DNA from: Stereum hirsutum FP-91666 SS1
Taxonomy: Eukaryota > Basidiomycota > Agaricomycetes > Russulales > Stereaceae
DNA: 64,000 nucleotides
NCBI RefSeq assembly: GCF_000264905.1
Contig: NW_006763135.1
Coordinates: 62,001 to 126,000 of the forward strand
Reading direction: 5' to 3'
This document shows positions 11,555 through 23,900 of this stretch, piece after piece; position 1 is the stretch's first letter; each line of letters begins with the position of its first letter. The translations under genes and the position numbers were made by a program. Under the pieces are notes generated by a model that was not told the DNA's origin, did not search any database, and saw only the letters and a list, made by a program, of their open reading frames with translations.

Positions 11555-14106
11555 ATGCCCTCTGCCCCAGTGTCCTCCTCTTCCAGCTCCTCTTGTCCCC
11601 CCTCATCCAGCTCTTCCTCTGACGAGAGCCGCAATACATCTGTTCGCGACACGTCTGACAGCGTAGAGAACGATGCCACACAAGATGAGTGCGTTTGTAT
11701 TTACTTCTATCTTTGAATTTAAACTGATTTACTGCTATCAGGAACAACCCATTCGTCAAGGCATCTCGCTGGATTTCACGTGGCTACGATCTCTTTACTG
11801 GCCTTAGGACACTCTTTGAGGTCGGTATGGCTCTCGACGAGCTTGTCATGCTTGAAGAGACCGAGGAGAACAGCGAACCAGGCCTGACCCTCGTCACGAA
11901 AATTGGTATCGTACACGGTCTGTGAGTACTCGTCTCTTGACCATACTCCTCTCTACCGTGGTAGATGCAGAGCTGAGTGCGTTCAGGGATGACGATGAGG
12001 TTCTTAGGTGCCAGAGAGCATACAAAAACATCCTAGCTCATGTTCCCGGCCTCGCTAAGTGTATGGCCGAATTCGTCGACGCTGGCGATCTCACGGACTT
12101 TTGGAATAAACTTCAGAAGGTATGTTGCACGCTACGTAGCCGTTGGTTTGCTGGAGTTTCCCAATGATGTACTTCCGTGTACATGCGGTCATCTACGGAT
12201 ATTGATACGTGCATATATGCCTGCACGACAGCACGCATTCAGTCTACCTGCATATATGCGGGTTCTCTACTGTATCTATGCTCAATGCTGCATATATGCG
12301 TCATTTTTGTGACTCATATTAATTATACAGCTTACTAATGTATACCAACAGGTTAGATCGTCTGCGAACTCCGGTAAAAACGAGGACTCCTGCAAGTTCA
12401 AGAAGTCTCTCGCGGAATACGCTGGTGCCACCTCGACTGAAAAGAACAGGGGTTTCTGGAGCCCCTTCTATGGTCGCCTCCTGACTCCTTCGAGCTTACT
12501 CGTAGAGTATGATGCTGATCCTGTGGAGCAAGTTTCTCGCTTTTACTTGCTCACCACTGTCTAACGTTGTTTATCTTGGACAGATTCTGCCGCCAAGCGC
12601 GACTCCCAGGAGGCGACGTCAGGATCACCGACGCTGAACTCCCCAGTTTGGTATACCCGTGTGGTGTGTGTAACCCCGAGGATATCCTCGAAGGTTTCAC
12701 ACAGACCGAACTTCTCGTACGAGTATGTACTACACTCTTTTCATCATCGCATACAACGTGTTATTAGGCACGTACTAATTCATGACAAGTTTGGGCGGAT
12801 GGTTCTTCAAGGGCCGACATACGCCATGGAAGAGCCGAAAGCCCCTATGCAAAGGGGAAATTCCAAGAAGCACGACATACGGAACGTCACCGAAGATTTT
12901 GTCGCGTACTGTGTCACACAAGTAGGTCATCTCTCGACTGTTTCTAATAAACGGCTTTCCAGACTTCTACAGGTTCGTATCGCCGTGTCCGGAAATGGGT
13001 TCGTCGAATTAGACGGGCTATTTCACAATGTCACGCTATATTCGACCGTCGTCAGTCTTATCCGACTGAATCCGGCTAAGAAGAAGTCAATTTTAGCATT
13101 CTGGAACTTGTGAGTTACTCTGTTATCGTTCGGAGTATCGCTGACACAAGCATGTATGAAGGAAATGTTTTGGCCATGAGGACGGTTATGTACAAAAGAA
13201 ACGAAAAGCACAGGCCGGCGAACCTCTCTCTGTTCTTGAGAGAGCGAGATTGCAGAACACTGCTCAGGTTTCTCCCGAAGTGGCGCCAGCAGGACGTACG
13301 TCCCCCGTGTATCTTCTCTCGCTGTTGTCACACCTGTCGAGTCTGCTCTGACGAACTCTATCAAGCCACTGTGTCAGCTGCTACCGAGTTAGGCACTGGT
13401 ACGTCCAATAACCTTCCCGATGTTCGCAATTTAACTTGATTCAATGATCAGGCCCGAACACCGTCCCTGCTGCGACGTCCACCGAGCACAACCCTTATCT
13501 CACGACCGTGTCTACATCAAGAAATACAGGCGACGCTGCTTCCGTTTCTGCTCGGTCTGCTGGCGACGCTGGAGATTCTCTTGGCTCTACGGCGGTTACT
13601 ACTTCAGTGGATTCTGTGTCCGAGTCTCTCAGCGAGCCTGTGTCCAACAGTAATGTCCACGATCATTCCCCTCGTGCGCATCCTCCTCCAATTGGTTTTG
13701 TGTTACATCTCTGATCATCACATTTCCCACTGCATGCACAGCGACAAGCATTTCCAGCTCGCACACGACCTCATCACTCTCCATTGACTCTTCCGACATT
13801 CCTAATGGCTCTCATGCATCCTCTCAAGACGTAGTCTCTGTGTCTTATCCTGCATCTACGAACACGACGCCACCTTCAACATCATCTATCTTCGAGCCGC
13901 TCCCCTCTGGCACTGAGAGCCGACTGGCCTCTGCGCCGAAAGAGAAGATTATTCTACGATCACAAGCACCTCGGTCCACGAAGAAGACGAACGGTGCCGC
14001 TGCAGCGAAGAAGCGCAAAGCGAAGGACGCCGTTGATGGAGATGGTGCGGAGATGCCTGCCCCTCCGAAGGCTAGGAGGAAGTTGAATGGGAAGAAGACT
14101 GGATAG
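11555..14106 (+). CDS. DUF6698-like protein, spliced, function unknown
   Basis: The gene starts with a Ser-rich N-tail (ATG 11555) and has about ten exons. Supported exons are 11555-11688, 11742-about 11916, about 11957-12119, 12352-12506, 12584-12722, 12790-12921 and 12973-13109; the remainder to the stop at 14104-14106 is less certain. The central blocks NRGFWSPFYGRLLTP, FCRQARLPGGDVRIT, GPTYAMEEPKAPMQRGNSKK, VTEDFVAYCVTQ and VRIAVSG follow the order I recall for DUF6698, a domain expanded in Agaricomycetes and often near transposons. The C-terminal 200 residues are Ser/Thr-rich and end in a basic, possibly nuclear-targeting stretch (KKRKAKDAVDGDG, KARRKLNGKK). No catalytic motif is seen. 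The intron at 12120-12351 is unusually long for this window (232 bp). Confidence 0.65.
12210..12299. repeat. three copies of tgcatatatgc inside an intron
   Basis: The palindrome-bearing 11-mer tgcatatatgc occurs at 12210-12220, 12249-12259 and 12289-12299, spaced about 40 bp apart. All three lie within the long intron of the DUF6698-like gene. The rest of each interval is not clearly repeated. Confidence 0.8.
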
Positions 14107-15759
14107 CAGCGGGCGATCCCGACGTGTCTTCTTGTACATTTGCTGTGACCGCGTCCTTATTATTTTCCTTCTTCGCTCGTGTACGCTGTAGGCATCAGAT
14201 CCCGGTGTACTTAAAGTAATATCTTGCAATCACTCGTGATACATGCTTTCTCTTGTGTGCGATAGCGACGGTTGTTCGAGATCACCGCATCTAGTAAGTC
14301 TTGCCCGCTCTCGCGTTTTGAGCTATTCTCGCGAGAATTTACTTACGTAGGCAGAGATACAAGCCTCTCGCAGAGAAATGGCGTCCGAGGGCCTATTTTA
14401 GCTCTTGCTAGACCTTTTGGCCTCTCGCGTGCGCTCGTGCGAGCCTTGCAATTTGGCCGATGGAGCTGGCAAGGTAGGTTCAGATGTCTTTCATTTGGGG
14501 CAGGCGCGTGGTCGCCGGCCAGACGTTTATCCTTAATCACTGCCCTCACTGTGGCTCAGGGAAGCGCGTTCATGCTAATCTTGGGGCTTCAGGCGTTCAT
14601 GCCCAAATTTACATCGTGCAGTGCTGACGCGGGGTGCTCCCTCGTGGCTCAGCACGATTGTCTTTTTCTGGAATTCGTGACGAGGAAAAATGCCCATGTT
14701 GCATACTATACGTCTTCTTGGTGGATTGAGTTCATTCTCGATGCTCAAGCCTATAAGGATCCTCGGAAAGATATTCAGTTTTGGGTGTTCAAAGTCATGA
14801 TGCCCGCCTAGTTATTAGGCGACTGCGGAGCACGGTGACACTTCGTGTATTGAACTGGCTTCATGGCAGTGACGGCACGAAGAGAAAAATGATACACGTA
14901 CCCTGAACATACGTTCTTGCACATGTTCTTGCACTTCATCACGCGTGCGAGTTGGGGGAGCATACGTACAATTGAGACGGGCCCCCCAAAATGTATCAAG
15001 AACTTCGACCAACGTTGCGTACCCCGCTGGAAATATATCCCTCTCTAAAGTGTCTTTCTAGGTAAGCCGCATGGCAGATGTTCCCATATCAGGTGTTTCA
15101 AAGGCAATTCACAGGAAATAGTCTCATGTTCGAACATCGTGGTGTACCTTCTATGGAATGGAACTCTAACCGAAGCACTGTAGCTCAAAAACCCTTCTGA
15201 AGGCTGAGTTACGTCGTGAAGTGGAATATGGTCGTTGTCACTCGTTCTGGACAGACCCAGAATGTCTCATTCCAGCGGTAGATATGCCCAACTCTGTCTA
15301 TTTATTGACGTCGCAGAAAATGAGGGGTCATCTTTGCTTGCCTCTATTAGCTGTTGCAGCCGATGCACGATGGTGCACATTCTCCTCACACGTTGATGCG
15401 ATCTCAGAAACCAAATCGACCGCGGTGCGGTAAATTGGGACCTCAGACAGCTTTATCTATTCCTGCGGGGAGCTTTGGCGTGTGTATTTGATTGACATGA
15501 GGCATTGTGCTAATACTCGTCCAATGTTTAGGAATTTTATCCCGCATTCAAAGTAGCTTCTGGTGCAGAGACAACAACACGTGGTTCTCCGCTCATCGCA
15601 GTCACATAGCCCTTGAGAAAAAAGCGGGAACAAGGTGGTCGATCCAACTGTCCAACCAGAACCGTCCTTCAGTCGCTTATTTCCCATCGACTCCCGCTGT
15701 CCCGCTCAGGTCCCGCCCAGTAATAATTCACATGTAATTTATCTGCGCCACCTCGGCAG
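14107..15759. other. stretch without a recognisable gene
   Basis: About 1.65 kb between the DUF6698-like gene and peptide gene A. An open frame at 14272-14811 (plus) has no family signature and no codon pattern like its neighbours. A 14-bp perfect palindrome attctcgcgagaat sits near 14327-14340. No tRNA or snRNA was recognised. Confidence 0.4.
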
Positions 15760-15766
15760 TATAAAA
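15760..15766 (+). promoter_or_regulatory. TATA box of peptide gene A
   Basis: TATAAAA 97 bp upstream of the peptide A start codon. A TATA box sits at a similar distance in front of all seven paralogues. Confidence 0.65.
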
Positions 15767-15862
15767 CCATGTCAGTCGTTTAGTGAAGTACCTCATCCAT
15801 TCGGACCCACACAGCAGCACTCATCGTTTCGAGCCCTCACCCAAACAACGAATCATCCAACC

Positions 15863-16116
15863 ATGCAGTTATCCATCAAGACCGCTTTCTTCGCCCTCGC
15901 CGTCTTCTTGCCTCTTGCTTTCGCTGCTGCTCTCGAGCAGCGCACCGAGGACATCGAGTGCAAGCCTATCCTCCAGTCTTGCGCTGTCGATGCTGAGTGC
16001 TGCGCCGATCTTTGCGTTGCTGGCGTGAGTATTCTTTCATTATCCCTCTGTTATCCCAGGATTCAGTCTCTTGAGCAATTTGGTTGATGATATTATGCTC
16101 AAAGCTCTGCCTCTGA
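15863..16116 (+). CDS. knottin-like secreted cysteine-rich peptide, member A
   Basis: Two exons, 15863-16024 and 16105-16116, with an 80-bp phase-0 GT/AG intron, encode 57 aa. Residues 1-21 are a signal peptide (FFALAVFLPLAFA core). A dibasic-like site EQR (25-27) could be a Kex2 site, leaving a mature peptide of about 30 residues. Cysteines are spaced C-x6-C-x5-CC-x3-C-x4-C. The first five are on exon 1; the sixth lies on the 12-nt exon 2, which encodes three residues and the stop. This is the inhibitor-cystine-knot framework; a knot fold is inferred, not shown. The role is unknown: effector, defence or signalling peptide are all possible. It lies about 30 kb from the other six members and next to the HMG cluster. 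Confidence 0.85.
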
Positions 16117-16904
16117 GGCACTCTGCCCCTTTATATATCCAATGGGACAAGTTGAACGTTCGTCGAGGTCGGTACTCCCTTTCAACATCATTTTTCAGGC
16201 TTTGATTCCGATCTCATTCTCCATTTATTATTCTTACATTAGGTATCGGAGCAGCTGGATCTGGTTGTATGGACCGGGGAGTAGTACTGTATGAGCTGTC
16301 AATATGTTGAAAATATTTCGATTGTTGATTTATGCGGATAAATATAACGTGGATGACCAGAATTGAACGGTATGACCCTCAATAAGGACTGAGCTCGAGC
16401 GGTGCAATGTCAATGATCGTATACTAAGACGCCGTCTTAGGAGTTGGGGCCACTGTGGCGCTACTATGAACGTCTCTAGCGTCGTCTACACTATTTCTGT
16501 ACTCTTTCCCATGCGGACCTCATAGTTCACTGTAAGACTTTCAGGACGGATCGACTCCAAGATAACATCTAATAGCGCGCGCATCCGGCCTTGTTTACTT
16601 TGAGCTAAAGCTTCTATGCAGGCCCTGACGCGCAGTATACTGTGTTATATCGGGGCATCCTCGCTGATTGACAATATAAAGATACAAGAAAATAGCAGGC
16701 CCTTCCCCGCCCTTCCCCAACCTTCGTGGCTTGTGTTTTCTACGCGCGGATAGACCAACCTTGAAACCCGACCCTCTACCTATGTGACACATCTCAGTCT
16801 CTAGACAATGCCGTACATCTCTCCTCTTCCAATGCAAAGCATTTTGACAAAATATGTGGAGCCTTATCACTGGAGTACGCAATGAAACGGGACTTCAAGT
16901 ACTA
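16117..16904. other. spacer without a recognisable gene
   Basis: About 0.8 kb holding the 3' flanks of peptide A (plus) and HMG gene 1 (minus), which converge here. No further coding signal was seen. Confidence 0.4.
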
Positions 16905-17806
16905 TTACTCTGAATGCCGTCTTGAATGTGTTTGCGACTCGCACCCATCCCAATTCGAAAGCGAGGACCAACGGCGGGTAGGGGGGTTGGTGGAAGCAGA
17001 GCTGGAAGAAAACGCTGCCTCATAGCTCGAAGAGTAATCTATGGATACCGAGGCCGAGGGAGGTATGATATCGGTGGGAGACGGTGCCGACGAGGGAGGA
17101 GTAATGGTACTGGAAATGAAAATGACCCCAAGTGTAAGCTTAAATGATCATTAGGACTGGATGAGAGAACATACAATGCCGGTAGATTTTCACCGTAGTA
17201 GCTATTATCTGGGTTAGGAAAGTCTGGCTTAATCGGCGGAGAAGGGAGCTGCGACAACACATATTCAGTGGAAGTATGCAAAACAGTGGGGAAGGTGCAT
17301 ACCAAAATACTATTCCCGTCGTTATATCGAGAGTGTTGAGCCTGGAGAACGTAGGGGGCCTTCTCCTCATCTGTCATGCGACGCCATTGTTCATTCAATA
17401 TTCCGATAAGTTTCGTCTGATTGACGCGGCCAGTAGTATCTCTGCATGCATCCTCCAGGTACGGACGCCGCTGATACATGAACATATGCCACGAGTTATG
17501 TTTGGGACCTTCTTCGGTCTGGCGTGCTTGTTCACTGGCTATAGTTTCGAAAGGTCGTCGTTCTTCTGGCGTCATTGTATTCCATTCTTCGCTTAGACGA
17601 GGCGTCAACTTCTGTGGCCTAAGACTCGGGTGACCTGCAGGGAGCTGAGCCTCAAGTTGAGCTCTACGAGAGGCTGCAAAGACTCGGAAGGGAGTGGGTC
17701 CACGATGAGAAGAACAGTTCTGTTTCGATAGTGTGCTCACGTAAGTATGGTAAGATACGGGGTGAAAGAGGATTTTCTTGCCTTTGTGTTCATACTTATT
17801 TACCAT
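16905..17806 (-). CDS. HMG-box protein 1 (two HMG-like domains)
   Basis: Three exons, 17303-17806, 17175-17248 and 16905-17109, join to a closed frame of 260 aa with introns of 54 and 65 bp. The first HMG-like domain begins near GPTPFRVFAASRRAQLEAQL and includes EEWNTMTPEERRPFE. The second contains HNSWHMFMYQRRPYLED and LNEQWRRMTDEEKAPY. These W/M/P-x-E blocks are typical of HMG-box helices 2-3, so DNA binding in the nucleus is expected. The C-terminal Ser-rich tail ends with SSLSNWDG, a motif shared with the two paralogues downstream. The start is uncertain: paralogues have a 5-codon first exon, while here the frame is open from ATG 17806. Confidence 0.75.
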
Positions 17807-18672
17807 ATAATCGGCGTAAACTGAGAATACACAGGCGAGCTATCAGCTTAGAGGTAGATGGTCGTCGAGGGAGAGGGGTCATGTAGATGCTTGCCTGCGT
17901 AACAGTAGTCTTTTATATTACAGACAGTCAAACACGGCCATGTCTCACTCTCCATTTCACCGTGTCAACTGGTGGACCAATCTGAAACATTCAGTATGGA
18001 TACAACAGCTCAACTAGGCAGATATGCTTCAATAAAGTCAATTGTCCAGATTCTGCTTGGCAACGGTTGTGACCATGAAGTGCCCAGTACCACACTGACC
18101 TCGGCAAAGGGATCGTACCTCACATATTTCAAAGTCAATGAAAGACATGTGGCACTCGTAACATCATGGCACATAGCAAGAGCTCCAAGGTGTATGAGAT
18201 CGATGGTGCTCCGGCTACCAAATGTCTACCAGCGGCGCTGGCACGCAAACTCAGCAAGCGAAACCGCATGCAACGCCCACTCGAACGGAAAAAATCTCCT
18301 AGAACGAAGGTTGTCGATGGATGACGGCCTAGAAATACCAATACTCACTTTGACGGACATAATTCGATAAAACGGCGAATCAGTATCGAACCACGTTTGA
18401 CATCTGGCGCTCAATATCCGGTCGTCTTCCCTCCAGATCTCAGAATATTGGAACTCAGAGTGATATTGTGGCCCAAGAATATCAAGGACCTTGGGGCTTG
18501 GGATCGCCTCGATAGCACAGGGAAAGCTCTTAGTTTATTTGGCACAGTAAACGAAAACAAGGCAGTGGAAAGGGAAGATGACGACTATGCATACTAAAAG
18601 GATGGTTGAGATGAAGAACGAGAATGTCTAGAATCCTACCTAGCATCATCGTCTCCGCTGTCACGGCCGCGT
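17807..18672. other. spacer between HMG gene 1 and the split HMG gene
   Basis: About 0.87 kb. Both strands have open stretches (17972-18370 plus; 18226-18414 minus), but neither resembles an HMG box or another family I recognise. It may contain the promoter of HMG gene 1 and the 3' UTR of the split gene. Confidence 0.35.
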
Positions 18673-19354
18673 TCAGGATTGGCTCCTATTCCAGTTCGCA
18701 AGCGAGGAATATTTACTGAGAGGAGGGCGTTGTGAGCGTTGAGGATCCGGATTTTGGTGATATATTTCAGGACTATCCGTATGATATGGGTATTGCGAAG
18801 CAAAGGAGGGCGAGAAGGACTCAGTAGACACCGGTGTATCAGCGGAAGTAATTGAGTCTTCTGGAGAGTAGGGCGAAGAAGAAGAACCCATGCTGATGTC
18901 GCCGTACCCAAAAGGAGGTGGAGCGTTGAAGTAGCTTTGTGGGCCATGAGAGGGGTACTGGAGCTCTGAGGCGGCTTGAGCAGGCATGTGTGACGTTGAG
19001 GAGTACCTGAAGGGAAACATACATCATTATTTTGACTAGAACGCGGTAATCCGAATCGCAGGAATAAAACACTGGCCTTGATACATCAATTTGTTCTTGA
19101 AGCCTATCGTTCTGGATTACACCGCTGGGACCGTTAGTAATACTGACACGCTCCGAACGTCGAGCCTTCTCTGCCCATGATTGCTTCTCCACTGCAGGCA
19201 TCTTATCCCAAGCCAGGGAAACTAGTCGGTTTGCAGTATTCGCATCCAAGCCCTCCCCTTCCATCTCGTCGCGCATATACGAGTATTTTGCCAATATATC
19301 CCGCTTGAAAGCGTAGAATGCAGCTTGCGCAGGGAAGTCCTGAATGCTCTGAGC
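18673..19354 (-). pseudogene. HMG-box gene 2, C-terminal half, cut off by transposon
   Basis: Two coding pieces, up to 19354 (including the 8-bp duplication) down to 19077, then 18673-19006. The upstream piece encodes AQAAFYAFKRDILAKYSYM and AWDKMPAVEKQSWAEKARR, a second HMG-like domain. The tail is Ser/Pro-rich and ends with SSLANWNR, matching the tails of HMG genes 1 and 3. The intron 19007-19076 lines up with the last intron of gene 3 but starts with GC (gccagt) instead of GT. It no longer has a start codon; its N-terminal half is 9.2 kb away at 28557-28822. Together the two halves would code for 266 aa, and the frame closes exactly. Confidence 0.8.
19347..19354. repeat. left 8-bp target-site duplication of the 9.2 kb transposon
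   Basis: CTCTGAGC at the left border; the same 8 bases occur at 28557-28564 at the right border. Taking one copy away restores the HMG gene frame with no gap against its paralogue. Confidence 0.85.
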
Positions 19355-19369
19355 GGACGGTTAACAATT

Positions 19370-20056
19370 TAGCGTGCAATACTAGCTTGTGCCCGCCAAC
19401 TGCTAGCTTGCGTTAGCTTTTGGCTGGGCAAGCTGAATTGTCCAAGCTAGCTTGCACGCTAACTAACATAGTTAGGTGCCTCGCGTGTGTAGCTTGGACA
19501 ACTTAGCGTGCACTAGCTTTTACACAGTCAATGCCCGCCCTAGTTAGACAGCATGTACCAGCGTACTAGTATGTAGTTGACGCCTCCGTGCTCGTGGTTG
19601 TAATGAACATGAGAGTCGATAGCATACATTCACTTGACCCAGGATAAACTGTCATCGATTTGGTGCTTTGTACAAATAAACAAGCCAACTTCTCCTCAAC
19701 TCCTGTGGATCAATAAGAGGGGATACACCAATTGTTTCGCACCGAAAGCCGTGACATAGTTAGCAGCAGAGTTCGAGCCGGATATTGCCGCGCTGACTTC
19801 GAACCCAAACTTGTCAATGATGGTTGTGAGTGGCGCTCATCGTCTGTCGACGAACCCACGCACGCCAGCATCACACCAGCTGCACAGTAGCCTTGTCATT
19901 TCTCGTCTATACTGCACTTTGCTCGTTATCTTGGGCTAATCTCATCTTTCTTCAGGCATTCTTCCTTGCTCAAGCTAGCTTGAAGCTAGCTTGCACGCTG
20001 ATGAGCACATATGCCCATACGGCACGCTAGCTTGTGTAAACTAGCTTGCAACTTGT
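19370..20056. repeat. left subterminal palindromic repeats of the transposon
   Basis: Two clusters (about 19370-19525 and 19966-20056) of short variants of CTAGCTTG/CAAGCTAG and TAGCGTGC in both orientations, probably transposase-binding sites. Between them is unique-looking sequence. Confidence 0.7.
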
Positions 20057-20998
20057 GACTTGGATGTGCCATCGACATCTTCATGCTCTGTGGGATAAAA
20101 ACATTCCTCTCCTTCATCTGTTGAGTCTTGTTTATTTATTGCTTGTGCCCGGCTACTCTGTGGCTCGCTTTCTCCGAGGAATTTCACACCACCCGTGGGC
20201 ACCACGCTCGCTCAGTTTCTTTGCTAGACACTCAGATGCCAGTCCTCTTCTGGCCCCGATTGTACCACAGCTTACACGCGATATCTTGCTATTGATCTAC
20301 GATTGAGATCCAAAGCTCGACGTTGACCCGACTATGCCTTCTAGTTGAACTCGTTGCATCGTTCGTGCTGCATTGCTTTCAGCTGGGGAATGATATCTAG
20401 TCCCATTTTCTGACAACACATTCAACGGTATACCTGATGTGTCAAAATACAGCTTGGATCATTCTGTTTCTTTGCTGCGTAACAGTCGCCGAATGAGCCT
20501 GATTCCATCTACACTGTAACTCACCCGATGTGGGACATATCCTACCCATGCCGTCGCATGGCCATATTTTTCCATGCATAATTAAAGCGCAAAACCGTCT
20601 CAATCTCCCTTGTAAGATAATGTGGGATAATGGAGAGCCATTCTAGGCCATGTTGGCCATCCTTTGTGTGGAGGTTGCTGTGTGGCGCGCCACACCAACG
20701 ATGTACTGAATGAAAGTTGAAGTTCGCCGCTCACACACACCCTGGCTGCAAGTTTCCTTCGAAACTTTTCCGGTGATCACCACTGCCTATAATGTCTATG
20801 CAGACTTTTGCCGCTTGCCCTGGCCGTTCCAATTATTGGAGTAGACCTCACATGTTGATAAATCGTTCCGTCCTCAACATTTGCTTCCGTTGAATTGACA
20901 GGACCCCGAATTTCGATCATTTTATGACTCGCATTTTCTTCCTTCGTCCCTCGCTCCTCGTCTACGTCCTCCCTCTGCCTCTCTTCCTCCTTCACGGC

Positions 20999-23900
20999 AT
21001 GTTCACTCGATTACTGAACCTGTTTGGTCTTGAATGGAAGAAGGACAATACGACACCGCCCTCTTCTAACAAGGGACACAGCCAAGAGAAACAGCACACC
21101 GTTCCACAAGCTTCGAACGGCACACCAGCTCAATTATTTGCTCAGAGCACCGGTCCGTACACTTTCTTCTTTTAACCTCAATGTGAGCTCACGGGATTGG
21201 CATTATGTATGTGTCAGATGCTGCTACAATCACATCCATCGTCAATCTCGCTTCAAACGCCACTGCCCTCGCACTTGCCTCCCTCTCGCCCGCGAACACT
21301 CACCAAGCGGACCTACCTTCGGGCACTGCACAATTAGCACTACAGCGCACCCAAAGTAGCACCACAAGACCAAGTGAAACAGACAATAAAACCAGAGACT
21401 TCCAAGCGGACGATTCAGAGCCAGGTATGTGATCCATGTCTCACTGCTCACAAACTCGAAGCTGGAACTCTTCGCGGTGATGTAGATTTTAGGCGCAATT
21501 ACCCAAATAACACCGTTGTTCGTCGATATGTCAAGGGACAAGAACCGGCTGGGTGGAAGGAAGTCAAATGGGCAATGCATTCGTCGGGTAAGCAAAACTG
21601 GCGAGGTAAAAAGTGGCCGCGGTCTGGTTGCTTGGGGGCTATCGTTTGCAATGAGCCGGATTGTGGCTGGGTGACCAGGCCACTCACGACGAAGGAGCGT
21701 CGTGAAGAGCAGCTGAAAGAGATATGTGGGCGAGCAGGTTGTGGGAGTACATCCCATGTTCGCCATGTCTGTCATGCCGCCACCTACGTCTACGAGGAGT
21801 ATGACGAAGCTACTGGGCAGACCTACTCCGTTTGGGAGCACGATGGCGAGCACAAGCACCCGATACCTCCAGGAGGACCAGTGACAGTGGCTGAGAAGGC
21901 GCAGATCGATGCTCAGGTTGTTCGTCGTCCTGGAGCGTCCGCTCATGCCCTACGAACGGGAGATCCGCTACCCGGCTCGGTTCCTCTGCCTGATATTAGC
22001 CCGAAACTGGCCGATCCTCGAGCTGCACGCTACCAAGTTCAGCAGAGTCAGGAGCGGGTGGGAATACACCACACGAGCTCATCCAAAGGCGGCTTCGCTG
22101 GACTAGAGACACTGCGAAAACTTCACAGTGAATTTAAGTCGACATTCGTCGTCGAGATGCAACTTCTGGATGAGCTTTCTATCGTTCTTCAGACACCGTG
22201 GATGCTCGAACGACTTCATCATAATGTTGATCTATGGATCACTGAGCGCGACGGCCCGTTATTCACATCTTTACCTATCCAATTCGGTGCCCAAACCGAC
22301 GGCGATAACAAGTTCTTCAAAGACGGAACGCTCATTCTCACCTGCGTTTATGATACGACTATCGAGGGGTGGGTACCAGTCCTCTATACTTGGCTCGAGC
22401 GACAGAACACCAGTCATTTGCGACATCATTTTCGTTGGCTCTTCAAGTGCATCATCGAGCATGCAAAAGGCGACTTCGACCCCAGAATGCTGTTTAATGT
22501 ATGTGTTACCTCTATTCGTGTTTGCCTGTCACCTTATACCATGGACTAGGTCATGGATTTCTCTCAAGCACAAGAATCTGCCTTCGAACATGAATTTGTC
22601 GACGCTCTCATGGCTTGGAAGCAGCCTACCTTCGATGGACTTGCGCCTACGACTCGCTCAACAGCCATGGAGGAAGAGCGCAAGCTCTTCCGCGAGGAAG
22701 CCAAGAAGTACAGACGGGGGTGCGACGTCCATTTTACGCGCTCCGCGAAACGCATTAGACGCAGCGGCGCGTTAGTCTCCCCGGAGAACATACCTCTCTT
22801 CGACGAGTTCTGCACCATCGTCATCGCACGCTCGACTACTCCATCCCAGTTTGACGACATCGTAGCTCGCGTTCGTGATCGACTTCCTGGAATTCGTGGC
22901 TGGCTAGAGTGGTGGCTCCGGCCTAATATTCGTTCCATGGCCTTCCCGTCGCAGTCGCATAGTGATCCCCAGCTCCTTGACGATACACCCAATACTTCTA
23001 ACCCGGTGGAAACGCAACACTCGCTCCTTCACCACGCCGTCGGTACAGATCACGATCTCATCTCTGGCGTTCAGAACCTTCACCTTCACGTTCAGGAGAT
23101 GGAAAAGCGTGTACACGCCATCGAAAGTAAGCCTCAAATATTACCTGTTTTCCTTTCGGATCGTCAGTACTGAAGGTTATATGTTTTATAGAAGGTCATA
23201 TCAATCCTGGTCGAGCACCGAAGACGGCACGGAGATCGACGAAGGCATGGGAGGTAAACGACGGGCGTGCTCCAGATACGCTTGAGGCTCTTCAGGCCGC
23301 CACCTCGCAAGAACGAGCGGCTCCACTTGATACCAAACGTCGGACCTCACGACAAGATCATCCTGGGTCTGATGTGCCTTCACAGTCGAGAACACTACCC
23401 GCGCCGGAATCGCGTACTCAACCCACAACTCCATCCGACATATCGCATTCGCATCCTACTTCATCAGTGATAACCTTCCCTCGTCTCCTCCATGGGTATC
23501 AGTGGAGAGACAACTCTTGCTTTCTCGACGTAGGACTGGAGATCATGTTCCACGTTTACCTCCGTTGGTCACCTCAGCAAAGATCCAGGTTTATCAAAAA
23601 CTTTCGTGATAACTCTTCCCCCTTAGTCGACATGATGTACCACTTTCAACAGCGTCTCCAGTGGGCGCGATCGCCGGAAGACTCGGAAGAACATAGACTA
23701 GCTGGTACACGGCTTCTTGGGCTCGCTCAGACCAAGTTAATCTGCTGGATTGCAGACCGTTGGTCTTTGTGTCCTCGGGGTAGATTTGGCGACTCTGTTA
23801 TCTGGTTTCAGAACCTTCTAGAGGCGAGTTATCTCCATTATCTGCATGCTTCATCTTCTAATTCTATTCATTCGGTTTCCAGGATTCTACAGACGGACCA

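Noticed and set aside
14272..14811. 180-codon open frame with two Cys clusters (SCSADAGCSLVAQHDC)
   Set aside because: The cysteine pattern superficially recalls the peptide family, but there is no signal peptide, Kex2-like site, matching spacing or terminal exon. The frame reads like chance coding.
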